Positions 1 through 11,355 of a stretch of 64,000 nucleotides of DNA are shown here, piece by piece (positions within the stretch are counted from its first letter, which is position 1; every line of letters starts with the position of its first letter). The notes beneath the pieces are model-generated. The model saw only the letters and a program-made list of their open reading frames with translations, was not told where the DNA came from and ran no database searches. The stretch is from Toxotes chatareus (taxonomy: Eukaryota; Chordata; Actinopteri; Toxotidae). The position numbers and the translations under genes are program-made. Location of the stretch: positions 15,252,366 to 15,316,365 of the forward strand of contig CM028886.1 in NCBI GenBank assembly GCA_016801885.1. The letters run 5' to 3'.

Positions 1-126
1 TGAGCAAGTCTAAACACAATGGTCTGGACCCCCAAGAGGTGGTGAAGCAGTACGGTGTGGACACAGTTCGACTCTACATCCTTTACGCCGCACCACCTGA
101 ACAGGACATCCTCTGGAATGTCAAGA
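1..126 (+). CDS. lars2: LARS2 coding exon a (partial, KMSKS loop)
   Basis: The window opens with the last two bases of an ATG, and reading SKSKHNG from base 3 gives the KMSKS active-site loop. The exon ends in NVK plus one base of the next codon, before GTGAGC at 127. Codon phase matches the acceptor at 224, restoring a Thr codon. Confidence 0.94.
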
Positions 127-3100
127 GTGAGCTGAGACACTACTGCAAAATTACTCTGACTCACTTTTTATTATGAATGAATGAATGAATGACTTCTGTT
201 TCTCTGTGTGGTCACCACCACAGCGGACGCCCTTCCCGGGGTTCTGCGATGGCAGTCTCGGTTGTGGCAGCTGGTGACCAAGCTGAGGGGGGCTCGGCAA
301 CTCGGAGACATCCCCAACCCCTCCCTGCTGAAGAAGAAGGAGCTGGCAGAGACTAAGAAGATCTGGGAGAACAAGAACTATGCTATTCAAGAGGTAGCAA
401 GTCTACAGCCTCTGACAGGCTTTGATGGTTGAAAATGTCTCAGGGTGACATTATTTAACAGGGAGATATTTCAGTCCTGACCAGTAGGGGTCACTAATGG
501 AGCCCATTTTCAAAATCTCAGCTTTTCACAGCAATTAAGTGTTCATCCTCTCTGAATAAGATACCCTACTGTATCTGTCATCTTGGTAGTACCAATTATT
601 TGTTGGTTGTTGTTTGTAATGTGCAGTATTGAAGAATTAATTTCCTTCATCCTTTTAAACATTGCACTAGATTGTGCAATTGGAAGACACAGTAAGATAC
701 CAAGTTACATGAAACTGTATGATTGCTTAGCTTCAAGGTAATATGGCAGTCATCATCACGCAGCCCAGCTGAGTTCCTGACTGTCCATCCAAAGCTGAGC
801 ATCCATTGCAACCTGAAACCCCCAGAGTGAAGAGTAAGAGAAGAAGGGGATGGAAATTGATTTTAAATCCACTCCGTCTCCTTTCACACTTTATAAATAG
901 TCTCCTTTGGCTGCCAGGTTTGATTCTCTCTCTCCACCCCCAGGGCTAGTGCTTTTAAAGGACCTCAGGCTGTTTGCCATAAGCCCCCAAAGCTGAGGCT
1001 GTCCTTTGATCCATCCCTCAGAAAAGCCTCGGTGATTGACCTCCTCCTCCCTAAGGCCCTTCCCAAATGGGTTTTTCTTCCCAGAAGGCTAAGCAGGGGA
1101 ATGCTGACGTTGCTGTGTGTGCCTTCGGCTGGTACACATGGTACTAACCAGGGAGGAGGCCCCTGTCATTATTTTCTAATAATTCTTCAGAGACAGACTC
1201 TAAATAATGCCATGAAACAGTCAGTTGGAAAAAATCTGTATGTCTAGTAACCAGAGCAGAAGAAAAAGCCTCAGACTGTCACCTGTTTAGTTTTTTTTTT
1301 TTTTTTTTTGTAGGTGACATCTCACTTCACAGAGGACTTCCTGTTCAACGCAGCCATTTCTCGTCTGATGGGACTTACCAATACACTGAGTGTGAGTGTG
1401 TTCTCTGGTACCTAGATCTTAAGAATCGCTTTTATCCATTTTCACTAAACACTTTAGAAATAACAAATATCACCCCCCCCCTTCCCCATTTGTGCAGAGT
1501 GCGACAGTCAGGGTGGTGCAGCACAGTGTGGAATTTGAGGAGGCTCTGGCTACGCTGGTGATGATGACAGCACCCATGGCTCCTCACCTGGCTTCCGAAC
1601 TTTGGGCAGGTGGGAGACATGCAGACCATTCACAAATAATCATTTATTCCCTCATGCACAAACAGACATTGTATCTGCTCAAAATCCGGTAAAATAGCTG
1701 GCAGGAGGAAACATTAACTGTGGAGAGTGGAGGCTAAATCCCCACGAGTAATTTCAAATACTTTTATTTTATCTATTGAGTTTAGAAGGTTGTGGGGAAA
1801 TTATTTTTCAACGTCTGTAAGTGGAAGTTGCCTCAGATAACCGTAATGTTGACACTGCAGCTTATCTAATACCAGTCAACGCCCAGCGGTGATGTAATCA
1901 ACAGTTAAGTCAGTGAAGGAATTTTGTCATTGAGACTTTTTTTCTTTTTTTTACCTCCTAAACATTTCTGCCGCACATTTTATCTGAAATACACTCACTG
2001 TCCATCAAACGAAACTGAAAGCAGGATTAAGAGCTCTCCTTGACCTAGTGTAGAAAGCAAACAATAGAAAGGAAGGTCTAGCGTCACTTTTCAGGCCTCG
2101 TATGGAAGCTTCCCCCGGCTGTGGCCTGGAGGACATCCCCTTATTGTTGATGACACACATACACAAGCTTTCTGCACACAGCTGAGATAAAAAAAAAAGA
2201 GGTTCCAGAAAAACACATTGTCCAGTTGATAACCAGAGTCAGGAAAAGTGGCTTGTGTGCGTTTTGGTTGTGCTCATATGTTTTAAAGTGCCTTATAAAC
2301 AGGAGATACTACTGAGGGACATGTGACCCCTGCTGCACTCAGTAATGCTGTACTTTTTCTGACTCTCACTTGCTGTTTGTAATTTTACACACACAGGGCA
2401 GGACAGAGGAAGTTCACGTCCTTCCCTTGTCCATCCAGTGGGATGTACAATTTCTGGGGGGTGGCGGGATAGCTAGGTTGTTGTATGACCCTTCTTCGAG
2501 GTATTTTTTTCTCATCATAAAGGAAAACAAACTGAGTAAAAAGCAACAGAAAAGTCCGTCCCTAAAAGACAGTGAATTTACTTTGTTCTGGTTTATTTAC
2601 AAACAATAGTTTATTTTCCCAGTCCTTGGTTGAGAAGGTTTCATGTTTTTTTCTCTGCACCCCAGCACATGAGACCATCTCCTTAGTGTGTCAGTCTATT
2701 ATATTGTCAATGATACCCGTCCGTGTTTCCTCCTGGGTCTCTCCCAGGTCTTTGCCAGGTGAAAAATCCCCTCAGCCCCCTCCTCCAGCAGGAAGGAGAC
2801 ATCCTGCAACAGTCCTGGCCGACTGTGGACCCTGAGTACCTGAAGGTCCCTGACTTTGTGGAGTTGTCTGTACTGGTAGGATCTCACACACACACATACA
2901 CACACACACACTGTCCCTCAGGCATGAACACACAGGTGTACTCAGTCAGGCATGGTGCATTTGGATTGAGATTGGATTTATTTGTCATTTACACTGGTAC
3001 AGGGCTGTACAGGTACATTGAAATTCTCATGCAGGTCTCTCATAGTCAACTTTGTAAAACTACACAGTATATATACATATTAAGTTTAATAATAAAGAAA

Positions 3101-4381
3101 TAATAAGATTATTGCACAGAAATAATAAAAGACTAGAGAAAAACTGTATGTCACAGAAAGAGGTGATCCAGGAGAGAATGGGAGGGGTGAGGTAGTTAAA
3201 AAAAACAAGAAAAAACAAAACACGGTGTGTAAGGTGTGTGAGTTTTTGTGAAGTGTTAAGTGTAAATTAGTTGGGAGATGTGGCATTTCCTTCCAGCTTT
3301 AAGGTCTTTTGTAATCAGTCTGAAAGTGGCTGGAAAAAAAAACCCCAGCATCCCCTGTGAGTAGTGATGCCGCCTGGCTTCTGGTGTCTCGGGTTGTATC
3401 CTGAGTTCTTCCACCTGAACAGAGCATGAACTGGGTGATGTTGGTCACTAAGGATGCTCTGCGCTTTTCATGCGATGAGTTGTGTATAGAGTGTGTTCAT
3501 CGGGGGGAGGTCAGAGCTGAAGCCTCTCTGCAGTCTTGATGACTCATTGAGGAGGTTTTCTCCCAGCCCACCAAACCAGTGATGCTGCTGGCGAGCCTTC
3601 TCTCAGTCAGTCCTCTGCAGGCCTGCGTGAGGCGCTGACGGATGAGTCTGGCCTTCTTCAGCAGCCTGATGAAGTAAAGCTGTTGCTGTGCTTTTTTTCC
3701 AACTGTAGCCACAGTGTTTTCTGTCATGTGAAGGCCTAGAAACTTGTGACTGTCAGCCTGCTCCACCTCAGTCCCATTGTTGGTGGGTGGATGGGGGGGT
3801 CTCCTTCTGAATTCCGTAATCGTTTCTTTGGTTTTGTCTATGCTAAGAACAAAGTTGTTGTCTTCTTCACAGACAATGACTTTGTTCACCTTTGATGCTG
3901 AACAAACCTTCCTTGGCCCCGCCCTTGATGAGACAAAGGATGGTTGTGTCATCTGCATATTTATTTATGAGATTGTAGTCTTGGGAGGAGACACAGTCAT
4001 AAGTGATACAGAGCATAGTGTGGAGCTGAGGCAGCACCCCTGCAGGATTCCTGTGCTGATTGTAACCTCACCACCTGTGGTCTGTCTGTAAGGAGATCCA
4101 AAGTCCTGTTACAGGTGGGTGTTTCATCAAAAAACAAAAAAAAAAACTTAAAAGAAAGCACTTTTCTTTCTTAATTTTTAATCTTGAAGATAAAAGGTTC
4201 TCACTCAGCAACAGCCTCTTGCTCATTATTTAAACATAACTTTATTAATAGCCATATACATACACGATTGCTCTTGCTTCCGCTGGCATTTTCATTCAGA
4301 CTCTCTACACTTAAACCCAACGTCTTAGGTCCATGATTGCATTCATAGTCTGTAATTTTCAAGAGAGCCTATGATTAGCCT

Positions 4382-4412
<31 letters not shown>

Positions 4413-5913
4413 GTGGGTGTGTGAGAGGTGGGTGTGTAAGTGTGTTTATGCGTCTGCATGTCAAGTGGTAGGCTTTAAGCAAAATAGACAAGTGGGTCAA
4501 TAATTAAAAGCCAGGAACAGAGCTGACTCTCTCACTCTCATTTCTTGTGCTTTTTTTCCCTGCCTGTGAGCTCAGTCACACAAATAGTGAAAGCCCTCAG
4601 TTTGGCAGCGTATGTCATCATCAGGAATGAAAATTGTGTGTATGGGTGTTGTCTGAGTGTGTGTATGAGTGTGTGTTTAAGGGGATTAGCAGGTTCTCTC
4701 AGGGGATACGACCTGCTAGGGAGAAAACAGTCAGATTAAAGCAGTTTGAGCTTTTATCTATTAACTGAGTCAGTGTTCAGGGTAGTGTGAAGACTGATGC
4801 ACGTGTGTGCCTTCATGTGCCAGTGGGAGCATGTGTGATGCTTGGATCTGATTCATGTTGATTTTCTGAACCTTCCCACCACAGCAGGATATTCCCTCTG
4901 ATTGCCTGCACGCCTTTGAAAGTGCTCACACACACACACACAGACGCATGTGATGTGTGATGACAGCAAACACAATCAGCTGACTAACAGCACCTGTCTT
5001 TCACCGGTTGGATTCTCCCTCTGTTCTCTGACAGAGAGACGAAAAAAGACAAGACACACATGAAAGAAAACCTGGAGAGTGTTGTGTGTCTTTCTGTGTG
5101 TGTGTATTTCTCTCCCAACCCATACTTGCGAGTGAAAAACGACACTTTTACACATTTTCATTTCTGCATTCTTGTTCGTTTCTCATACACTAAAGTCATT
5201 AATCCGATACACACCGTCTCCCCTAATACATAAACATACATACACACACAGACACACACAGTGCATATATTTGAGCTCCCAGTTGTCGATGATGATGGTG
5301 TTGGTTTTACTTCAGACTGAGCTTTCTGTTGTGGGCGTCCTCGGCCCTGTGGAGGCAACCTCACTCCCTCTGTCCTCTAATCATGTACTTGGGTTTGTCC
5401 CAGAAAGGAGGCCAAGGCTGAGCGGCCTCTGACACACACACACACACACACACACACACCATTAATTTTCAACCACTTCCAGAGACGTGATCACATTCGT
5501 CGTGTGCACACATACACTTGCTTCTAAACATACAACACTGAGTGCCCTTCCCATACCTACCACTAACTATGTTTATATGTGGAAGGAGGGGTGGAGTCTC
5601 TCATTTTGGGACTTTTCTGTCAAGAGGGAAGACTTTGGTTACAGCTTGACATGGCAAACCCTTTGTCAGATGGAGACTCAGCAGTTTAGTAACTTCTCCA
5701 ATATTTTCTTTACCTGTTAATCCTCACCCTCAGATAAACAACAAGGCCTGTGGGACAGTGACGGTGCCTCTGCAGGTGTCCAAAGATACGGAGCGGGTGC
5801 AACAGCTGATCATGGAGAGCCCGCTTGGACAGAAGCTTCTCAGCGAGCGCAGCATCAAGAGAGCCATCCTCTCCCCCAGGACCGCCCTCATCAACTTCCT
5901 CGTTGATGAGTGA
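1..5913 (+). CDS. lars2: LARS2, mitochondrial leucyl-tRNA synthetase, 3' part (six exons, 5' end outside window)
   Basis: Joined exons: 1-126, 224-393, 1314-1391, 1498-1609, 2748-2875, 5734-5913. They encode about 264 residues, the C-terminal part of a class I aminoacyl-tRNA synthetase that attaches leucine to mitochondrial tRNA-Leu in the matrix. The first codons read (M)SKSK, the KMSKS signature that closes the ATP-binding catalytic domain. They are followed by the anticodon-binding helical domain (motifs DALPGVLRW, HFTEDF, APMAPHLASELWAG) and the C-terminal segment ending SPRTALINFLVDE. This order and length match human LARS2 (recalled), and all exon phases join without a break. The catalytic Rossmann and editing domains must lie upstream of base 1. 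All introns are GT-AG; two are very short (97 and 106 bp). LIMD1 follows downstream on the same strand, as in human 3p21.31. The mitochondrial rather than cytosolic paralog is chosen from the C-terminal match. Confidence 0.96.
224..393 (+). CDS. lars2: LARS2 coding exon b (anticodon-binding domain)
   Basis: The acceptor CAG is at 221-223 and the donor GTAGCA at 394. The exon encodes (T)DALPGVLRW...KIWENKNYAIQE, the start of the helical anticodon-binding domain. The preceding intron is only 97 bp and contains a short (ATGA)n run near 174-192. Confidence 0.94.
394..1313 (+). other. lars2: LARS2 intron, no further feature
   Basis: A 920-bp GT-AG intron. I see no conserved ORF, RNA gene or repeat match in it apart from the T-run just before the acceptor. 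Confidence 0.8.
1314..1391 (+). CDS. lars2: LARS2 coding exon c
   Basis: A 26-codon, phase-0 exon encoding VTSHFTEDFLFNAAISRL... up to NTLS. The acceptor is preceded by a T-rich tract at 1291-1309, and the donor GTGAGT starts at 1392. Length matches the human protein across this stretch without gaps. Confidence 0.93.
1498..1609 (+). CDS. lars2: LARS2 coding exon d
   Basis: The acceptor TGCAG ends at 1497, after a C-rich tract. The exon encodes SATVRVVQHSVEFEEA...APMAPHLASELWA plus the first base of a Gly codon. The APMAPHLASELW motif is typical of leucyl-, isoleucyl- and valyl-type anticodon-binding domains. The donor GTGGGA starts at 1610. Confidence 0.94.
1610..2747 (+). other. lars2: LARS2 intron, no further feature
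   Basis: An 1138-bp intron with short A/T homopolymers. I recognise no coding or structured element in it. Confidence 0.75.
2748..2875 (+). CDS. lars2: LARS2 coding exon e
   Basis: The acceptor CTCCCAG ends at 2747. The exon encodes (G)LCQVKNPLSPLLQQEG...SWPTVDPEYLKVP...ELSVL. SWPTVDPE corresponds to human AWPAVDPE. The donor GTAGGA starts at 2876. The joined codon GCA-G|GT gives WAG, which fixes the phase. Confidence 0.92.
2962..4125 (-). mobile_element. Degenerate non-LTR retrotransposon (L2/CR1-like LINE) fragment, antisense
   Basis: In the last LARS2 intron, the minus strand encodes decayed reverse-transcriptase sequence. It includes a DRPQVVRLQS-like stretch, then KYADDTTI with the YADD catalytic box (codons at 3948-3959). 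The thumb-like block follows: SIDKTKETITEFRR, HKFLGLHMTE, KKAQQQLYFIRLLKKARL. Frame changes and the lack of upstream RT or endonuclease sequence show a 5'-truncated, dead copy. At 2962-3030, TGTCATTTACACTGGTACA and GTACATTGAAATTCT resemble the 3' tails of teleost L2-type LINEs, which sets the low-coordinate end. Family placement is from motif memory; Rex-type or other Jockey-superfamily LINEs are possible. Ends are approximate. Confidence 0.8.
4381..4406. repeat. (TG)13 microsatellite
   Basis: Thirteen uninterrupted TG units in the last LARS2 intron, followed by GA/GT-rich sequence. Confidence 0.95.
5432..5459. repeat. (AC)14 microsatellite
   Basis: Fourteen AC units in the last LARS2 intron, about 275 bp upstream of the terminal exon. 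Smaller CA runs occur at about 4927-4942 and 5240-5260. Confidence 0.95.
5734..5913 (+). CDS. lars2: LARS2 terminal coding exon
   Basis: The acceptor CCTCAG ends at 5733. Sixty codons encode INNKACGTVTVPLQV... through LSERSIKRAILSPRTALINF and end LVDE-TGA (stop 5911-5913). INNKACG and the SPRTALINFLV tail match the C-terminus of human LARS2. Confidence 0.96.
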   Translation: MNNKACGTVTVPLQVSKDTERVQQLIMESPLGQKLLSERSIKRAILSPRTALINFLVDE

Positions 5914-6120
5914 CGTTTGGGTGTTCACCACTACTTTTGTAACAGGGAGATCATCTGTGATTCAGTGTAGGGGAGACAAACGAAAGAGGTGGACTTTCTA
6001 ATGTCATAAATTAAGAAAGGATGGTTTATATTAATTGAAAGGATTGCTTTACATTAATTGAAAACTTCACTGTAAATATGTCTAAAGACATTTTATTTAT
6101 ATTTTTCAGTTTTTAATAAA
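5914..6120 (+). other. lars2: LARS2 3'UTR with AATAAA signal
   Basis: A short, AT-rich 3'UTR follows the stop. AATAAA is at 6115-6120, followed by a T-rich stretch from about 6146, so cleavage is expected around 6135-6150. Confidence 0.7.
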
Positions 6121-9100
6121 AGACTCAAGGGGCAGTGGGTTTCTCCTTTTTCTTCTTTAGTATCTTTTATAAATTGCCAAGTGAGATTTAGCACCTGTCT
6201 CTTTCAGATCATCTCCCCCCTACCCCCCTCCACACACACAATTTAGTCAGACTATCTTCACAATCTCATGAGCCCACTTTAGATTCCAGTTATCATTCAC
6301 ATTCCCCCCTCTTTCCCATTACACCACTTTCAGCATCGCACCCAGAACCACAAATTCACACCTCTGCCTCTGCCATATGCCCGTCTTCTTGGTGTCTCGG
6401 CTGAGTCACGCACTCATGATCTGCCTTATCAGTGTTTGTCCCCACCTCTGGTGCCACTTTTAGCCACAGATCTCTTTTGAGCACCATACATGGGGGCCAC
6501 TGTTTGGCTTCTAGAACCCCGTCGCCATCAGAAGGAAAGTTTGCTAGAGATTTCTAAAGAGCCAAATGTGGTTTGGGGATTTTCAGCTCGCCACCACATG
6601 ATGGTTGTCCATTTCTGCACTGTGCCTATTCATCATCTCAGTGTCTGTGTCTCAACATTCGGCCAACATGACTCAGCCATTAGCACTGTCCTGGCAGAGC
6701 ATATGAGCCAGCGGCACTGAAATGTATCCATGTGTACACCCACTGGCCTATCTCTTAAAAGGCTGTGTGAGTAAGCGTTTTTTTGATATGTGCTAAGCAT
6801 TTGTCTTTCATGACTTGCAGCACCCACGTCTCCAGTTGATCCAAGAGTTTTAGTAGCTGCATAATAAAAGTCTCATATTTGGTCTGGTATCAGACTTTGA
6901 ATGAACAAGCATGAATGTGATCTCTTTGAAAAGTGAGACAAGAGTGTCAGTTTTGCAAGTTCAGCCTCTATTTGAGGAAGTGCTTTTTTACTATAGCATA
7001 AGACAGACAGTTTGTGACTGCGTAAATCTTGCTGCGTCTTGTTATGTTGGAAGGTTTGTTATTTATAAATACATGAATAAAAAATGTGCAGACAGAAGGG
7101 AAAACAGAACGTTCCTTACTGATTCCCCTAACCCTTTTTCCCCCCCGATATTTTAGCGTTCTATCTCTGGCCATCAGGTGACAGGAAAAGGCTCTCAGGA
7201 GACACAGAATAACAGGAAGAGAAACCAGGAATAAGAGAAGGAGAGCAAAGATCCGAAGCCTTGTTAGTTATTCTCTGAATTGTCTCAGATTCTGTGAATT
7301 TTATCTCAACCAGATGCTGTCACAGCACTAAACATGAAGTGGTTTTGTGAGTAGAAGACAAAGCGAGAAGGTCATTCTATCTCCTGTCACCTCATCTTTG
7401 CGTGTGCCGTATTTTCTTTCACCCATTCAGACTGGCTGTATGATAGATTCATGGGAGGTAGTTTTCAACCCCTGATCTCTTCCTCTTTTTGTGTTATTGC
7501 TGCAGCTCTTTTCACACCTTCCTTTTCCCTGTGCTGCTAAGTAACAGCCGGCTAATAAACAGGTCTGAACTTGAACTGGCCTTTAACAATAAGCTGGAAT
7601 TGCTGTGTCATTGAAAAGAGCAAGAACAGCATAGGCCATTTTTAGGTGGTTCAGAAATGCCAGGGAATTCTTCCCAGGCTGAAGTTACCACAAGTGTGAA
7701 TAAATAGATATGTAGGGTATTTCTGAACAATGGTCTTTTGTAAAATGAGGTCTCAGCTGTACTGATGCATTTCCTCTAATAATTAATTTTGCCACTGACA
7801 GCCCCCGAAGTCATTTAACACTTTTTGTCAGCTCTGCAGTTTCCATGACGACTAGGATTTTTGAATAGACAACAGTATTCCACTGTGACTCACTTTCTCT
7901 TCAGACCACAGTCATAGTCTTTCTTACACAGTGAGATGTACAGCCTGATTTGTCTTTGAGGAGTTAAAGAAAATCACTCCCCTTCCTCTTGAGAAACTCT
8001 GCTGGTGGAAAAAAAAAAAAAAGACAGGGTGGAGTGCACAGCAGTCACAGTCAGTCACCCTCCATTGCACCAGTCCAGTCCCTAGACTGGGCTGTGTATT
8101 CTCACAGGACGACGCAGTAATGCCACAGCTCATTATCTTGGAGGGTGACCTCAAAGCTGGTAATTTGGTCATCCATGGATGTTTTTGTCTGAGCTCATTG
8201 TATAAGCAGATTTTCACTAGTCCCTTAATTGTGTTCAGGATAAAGCAAAACTTTTGGCATGTATGTTAAGGCACCACACTTGCCAGAGTTATTCATTTAT
8301 TGACTGTACTTCTCCATAGTAACCGTCTTTTTTTCAGTCATTTGGGACTTTTGTGATTGTAAAATGGTCCAATACTGTGCAAAAGAACACACACACACAC
8401 AGGTGTGACCTCTTTTCTCCTCAAAGGGATCCACAGTATATGTGAGACAGCATACATATACTGTATGTAGTCTTAACTGCATGTAAAGTTATATGAAAGT
8501 ATCTCATAGGTGTGGACAGGTATTATTCTCTTGTCCACTCTTCTTATCTGCCAGAGCTTTATTGCACTTTTTTCCAAACAAATATGCTCAGTGCATCCTT
8601 TTCCATCCATCCAGAACAACTGCTGCCAAGCAATAAGCACACAGTGGCTATCCTGCAGCTGCTTCAAAGTAAAAGCTTGTCAAAATAAGAACCAATAATT
8701 GCTGCTCTATTTGAATTCAACTCAGTTTTGCCACTGAATATGCTTTTATGCAAATGTATTTGCCTCACAGCAAAACAAACTATTTGACTCCTAAATCAAA
8801 TCTAACTGTAAATACTGTTGTGTATTTTTGCAAAGCCTTCTGAGACAAACACTACTGACTTGTTTCCTAGATGACAGCAGCGGATATATCTATGAAAGAA
8901 TGGCAACAAGGCTTTCTAGTATTACACTTTAAAAGAAATGTCAATTATTGACGTCATCAACAGTTCAGAAAATTTTGTGACTATGGTGTTGGATATTGCC
9001 TGTCTAGTCCACCCCCTATAGACTGATATGTAATAATGGATGTGGAGCGTTTGAAGACTGGGAAACAAAAGTTGTTATTGGTATTGTTAAATTTTTTGTC

Positions 9101-10137
9101 CTCTGATGATGTGCTCAAAAAGAGAATCTGAAAACAGCACGGGTTTCCCAAAACCTGTGCCGTTGTTACAGCAACTGAATGTGCCCTGCCTGTATCTTGG
9201 GCATCAGGGTAACAGCTTTCTGTATGTTAGTTTCAATAAGTAAATACCAATATCTTCCTGGCTCCTGATCCATTTTTTAAAATACTGACTTACACATTTT
9301 AATACCTTCTCTGTGAGTAACATCAGTTTGCAATCAAGTTTTCCAGGTCTTTTGCTACAATAATACTGACAGGTGTTTTAGTGAACTGGTGTGAGAAAGA
9401 AGTAAAGAAAATTAAGTCTCTACCTTGAAGGGTAGGTTGTTCTATGGTGACTGTTTCCCAGGTATACAGATTGCTGTGCCCTATAAATCTTCTGTTTTAA
9501 TTACAGCACCAACAGCAGCCTAGAGGCCCCCCTCAACATTACTGGCTCCATATTGTTAAACATCAACAGGGGCTGGCAGACAATATATGCACATTCAGGC
9601 TTCATCCAGGACGCAAACAATGTGTGTTCCTGTGGGAGATGGAGATTTTTTTTCCATTCACATTATGAGTGTGTCCTACTGTACCCCAACTCAGTCTCAA
9701 ATATTCCAGTCCGGGTCAGGACACAGTGTAGAGGGGTCACAGTGTGTGTGTGTGTGTGTTTGTGTGTGTGCTCCATGCAGGAATGTGTGACGTCATTCAA
9801 CCCAAACAGAAGGGGCACAGGCACCGTAAATATCCCCCCTTCACCACAAGTAAAACACACCCATGCACAGTAGTTGTAATATAGTTGTATGGGTTTGTTC
9901 CACTACATAGTGTTTATGAGATGTGGGAAAACAGGTTACATTTCAATCACTGAGCTTAATGCTGCTTAATCATAATCAAATGGGAATGTATCTCTTCTTC
10001 AAAGTAAAGCTAGATATTGCTGTGAGTGAACCTTTCTGGTGCCAGCCTAAAACATTTTTGCCTTCCTAAATACTGTATATCCCAAGTTAACTACCCATTC
10101 CCCATTTACTTTACTTTTCCTTCTCTGTAAACCCACA
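6121..10137. other. Intergenic LARS2-LIMD1, no gene seen
   Basis: About 4 kb without a conserved reading frame on either strand. It contains C-rich low-complexity sequence near 6208-6240, an A-run near 8009-8021, and a (GT)n run at 9742-9770. Short open frames here show no recognisable family and follow microsatellites or chance. I see no tRNA, snRNA or clear transposon end. Confidence 0.7.
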
Positions 10138-10495
10138 AGCAGTGGCAGACAAAGTATTCAGAATTTTTTATCGAAGTAAAAATATCAACCTTCATGACAT
10201 AATTGGAAGTGTAACTTAAATAAACGTTTGTCAGTTTAACTATTATTAGCAAAATGTTCTGAGCATGAAAAGTTCTCAGAGCAGAAAATGGCCCCTGTAA
10301 TAATTACATTATTTTATAATGGACTATAACTAATGATGAACAAATGCCGGTGGAGGTGGAGTTGACGTTAAGCGCTGTATATGTTAATAATGAAGTAAAC
10401 AACTGTGACTGACATAAAGTGGAATGAAAAGTAGAATAAAAACTCCTGAAATGTAGCTGACCACAGTACAGCAGCATGAAATGATACTCAAACGC
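10138..10495. repeat. Decayed copy of a common teleost interspersed repeat
   Basis: The opening GTGGCAGACAAAGTATTCAG and later motifs (GTAAAAATATCAAC, AGAAAATGGCCCCTGTAATA, GGTGGAGGTGGAG, CTGAAATGTAGCTGA) follow, in order, a high-copy fish repeat recalled from teleost genomes. That repeat has an AAGTATTCAGAT..., CAGAATGGCCC..., GAAATGTAGTGGAG layout. The copy is diverged and lacks a clear 3' end. The classification (probably a non-autonomous DNA element) is inferred. It ends roughly 200 bp before the CpG-rich LIMD1 promoter. Confidence 0.55.
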
Positions 10496-10679
10496 TAAAG
10501 TTTGATGTGGTGACTCAAAGTGAGGCCAATGAGTCACCTTGAACTTTTTTTTCAAAGATGATACAGGATGTAAGGGCCTCTTTTTTTAACTGTTCTGTCT
10601 CTCCGCCTCCCCACGTTCCGCTATTTTAAACCAAGACACAGATAGTTATTTATAACGTTACTATATGATTTATGAGCTC

Positions 10680-11355
10680 AGCGCTGCCCTCAGATCTACT
10701 TTTACTTGTCGCTTGATTCGAGCACTGCGCCTTTAAAAACAAACTATTCCATGTTTTCAGTCCCAACTGTCGACCGGTGGCCACGTACGGCTCCGCGCGC
10801 CGACGGTTATCCCACGGTCTGGTCGTCTACGGTCGGCTACTTTTATCACACAACCGTCGCGACATAAACGACATATCGGCTATTTTAAGTACTTTAAAGT
10901 AGTTTTTTATTGACATAGGTGAGGAGGAGAAGCTTTTGAATGAAGGTTCCCCGCTGGGACTGTAAAGCGGGAGGTGGGGGCGGTTTGTGGGGTCGTCCAG
11001 GCTATCGGATCTGGGATCTGCTCACATTTATAACCAGACAGACGGAGGCTTGTTAGGGGCAGAGCTGAGCTGGACGGACGGACACTTTCATCGAGGAGGA
11101 CGTGGAGTTTTAAACTTTTATTCATTAACCCCGGACGATTTAAAGGACGGGAAAGTTGGATATAACAGAAAAGTTTCACTCTGGGTCCGGACCTCTCGTC
11201 TCCTGTCAAGATCACGAGCTGCTGGACTGTAAGCTAATCATTCACTCTGGAAGTAACGTTATCACTCTTTTACAGACTGTTGTGATTTAGCTAGGCTTTA
11301 GCATAATTGCTTGTAACTTAACTTTGTTGAAGCAGACACACAAAGTATCTTCAAA
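10680..11355 (+). promoter_or_regulatory. limd1: CpG-rich LIMD1 promoter and 5'UTR
   Basis: CpG density rises abruptly around 10715-10880 (for example CCGCGCGCCGACGG near 10793) in otherwise CpG-poor sequence. It stays elevated through about 11220, then the LIMD1 ATG occurs at 11356. A TATA-like TTTATAAC lies at about 11027-11034, so a start site near 11055-11065 is possible. CpG-island promoters often have dispersed starts, and no transcript data were used. No upstream ATG-led frame of note precedes the start. Confidence 0.65.
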
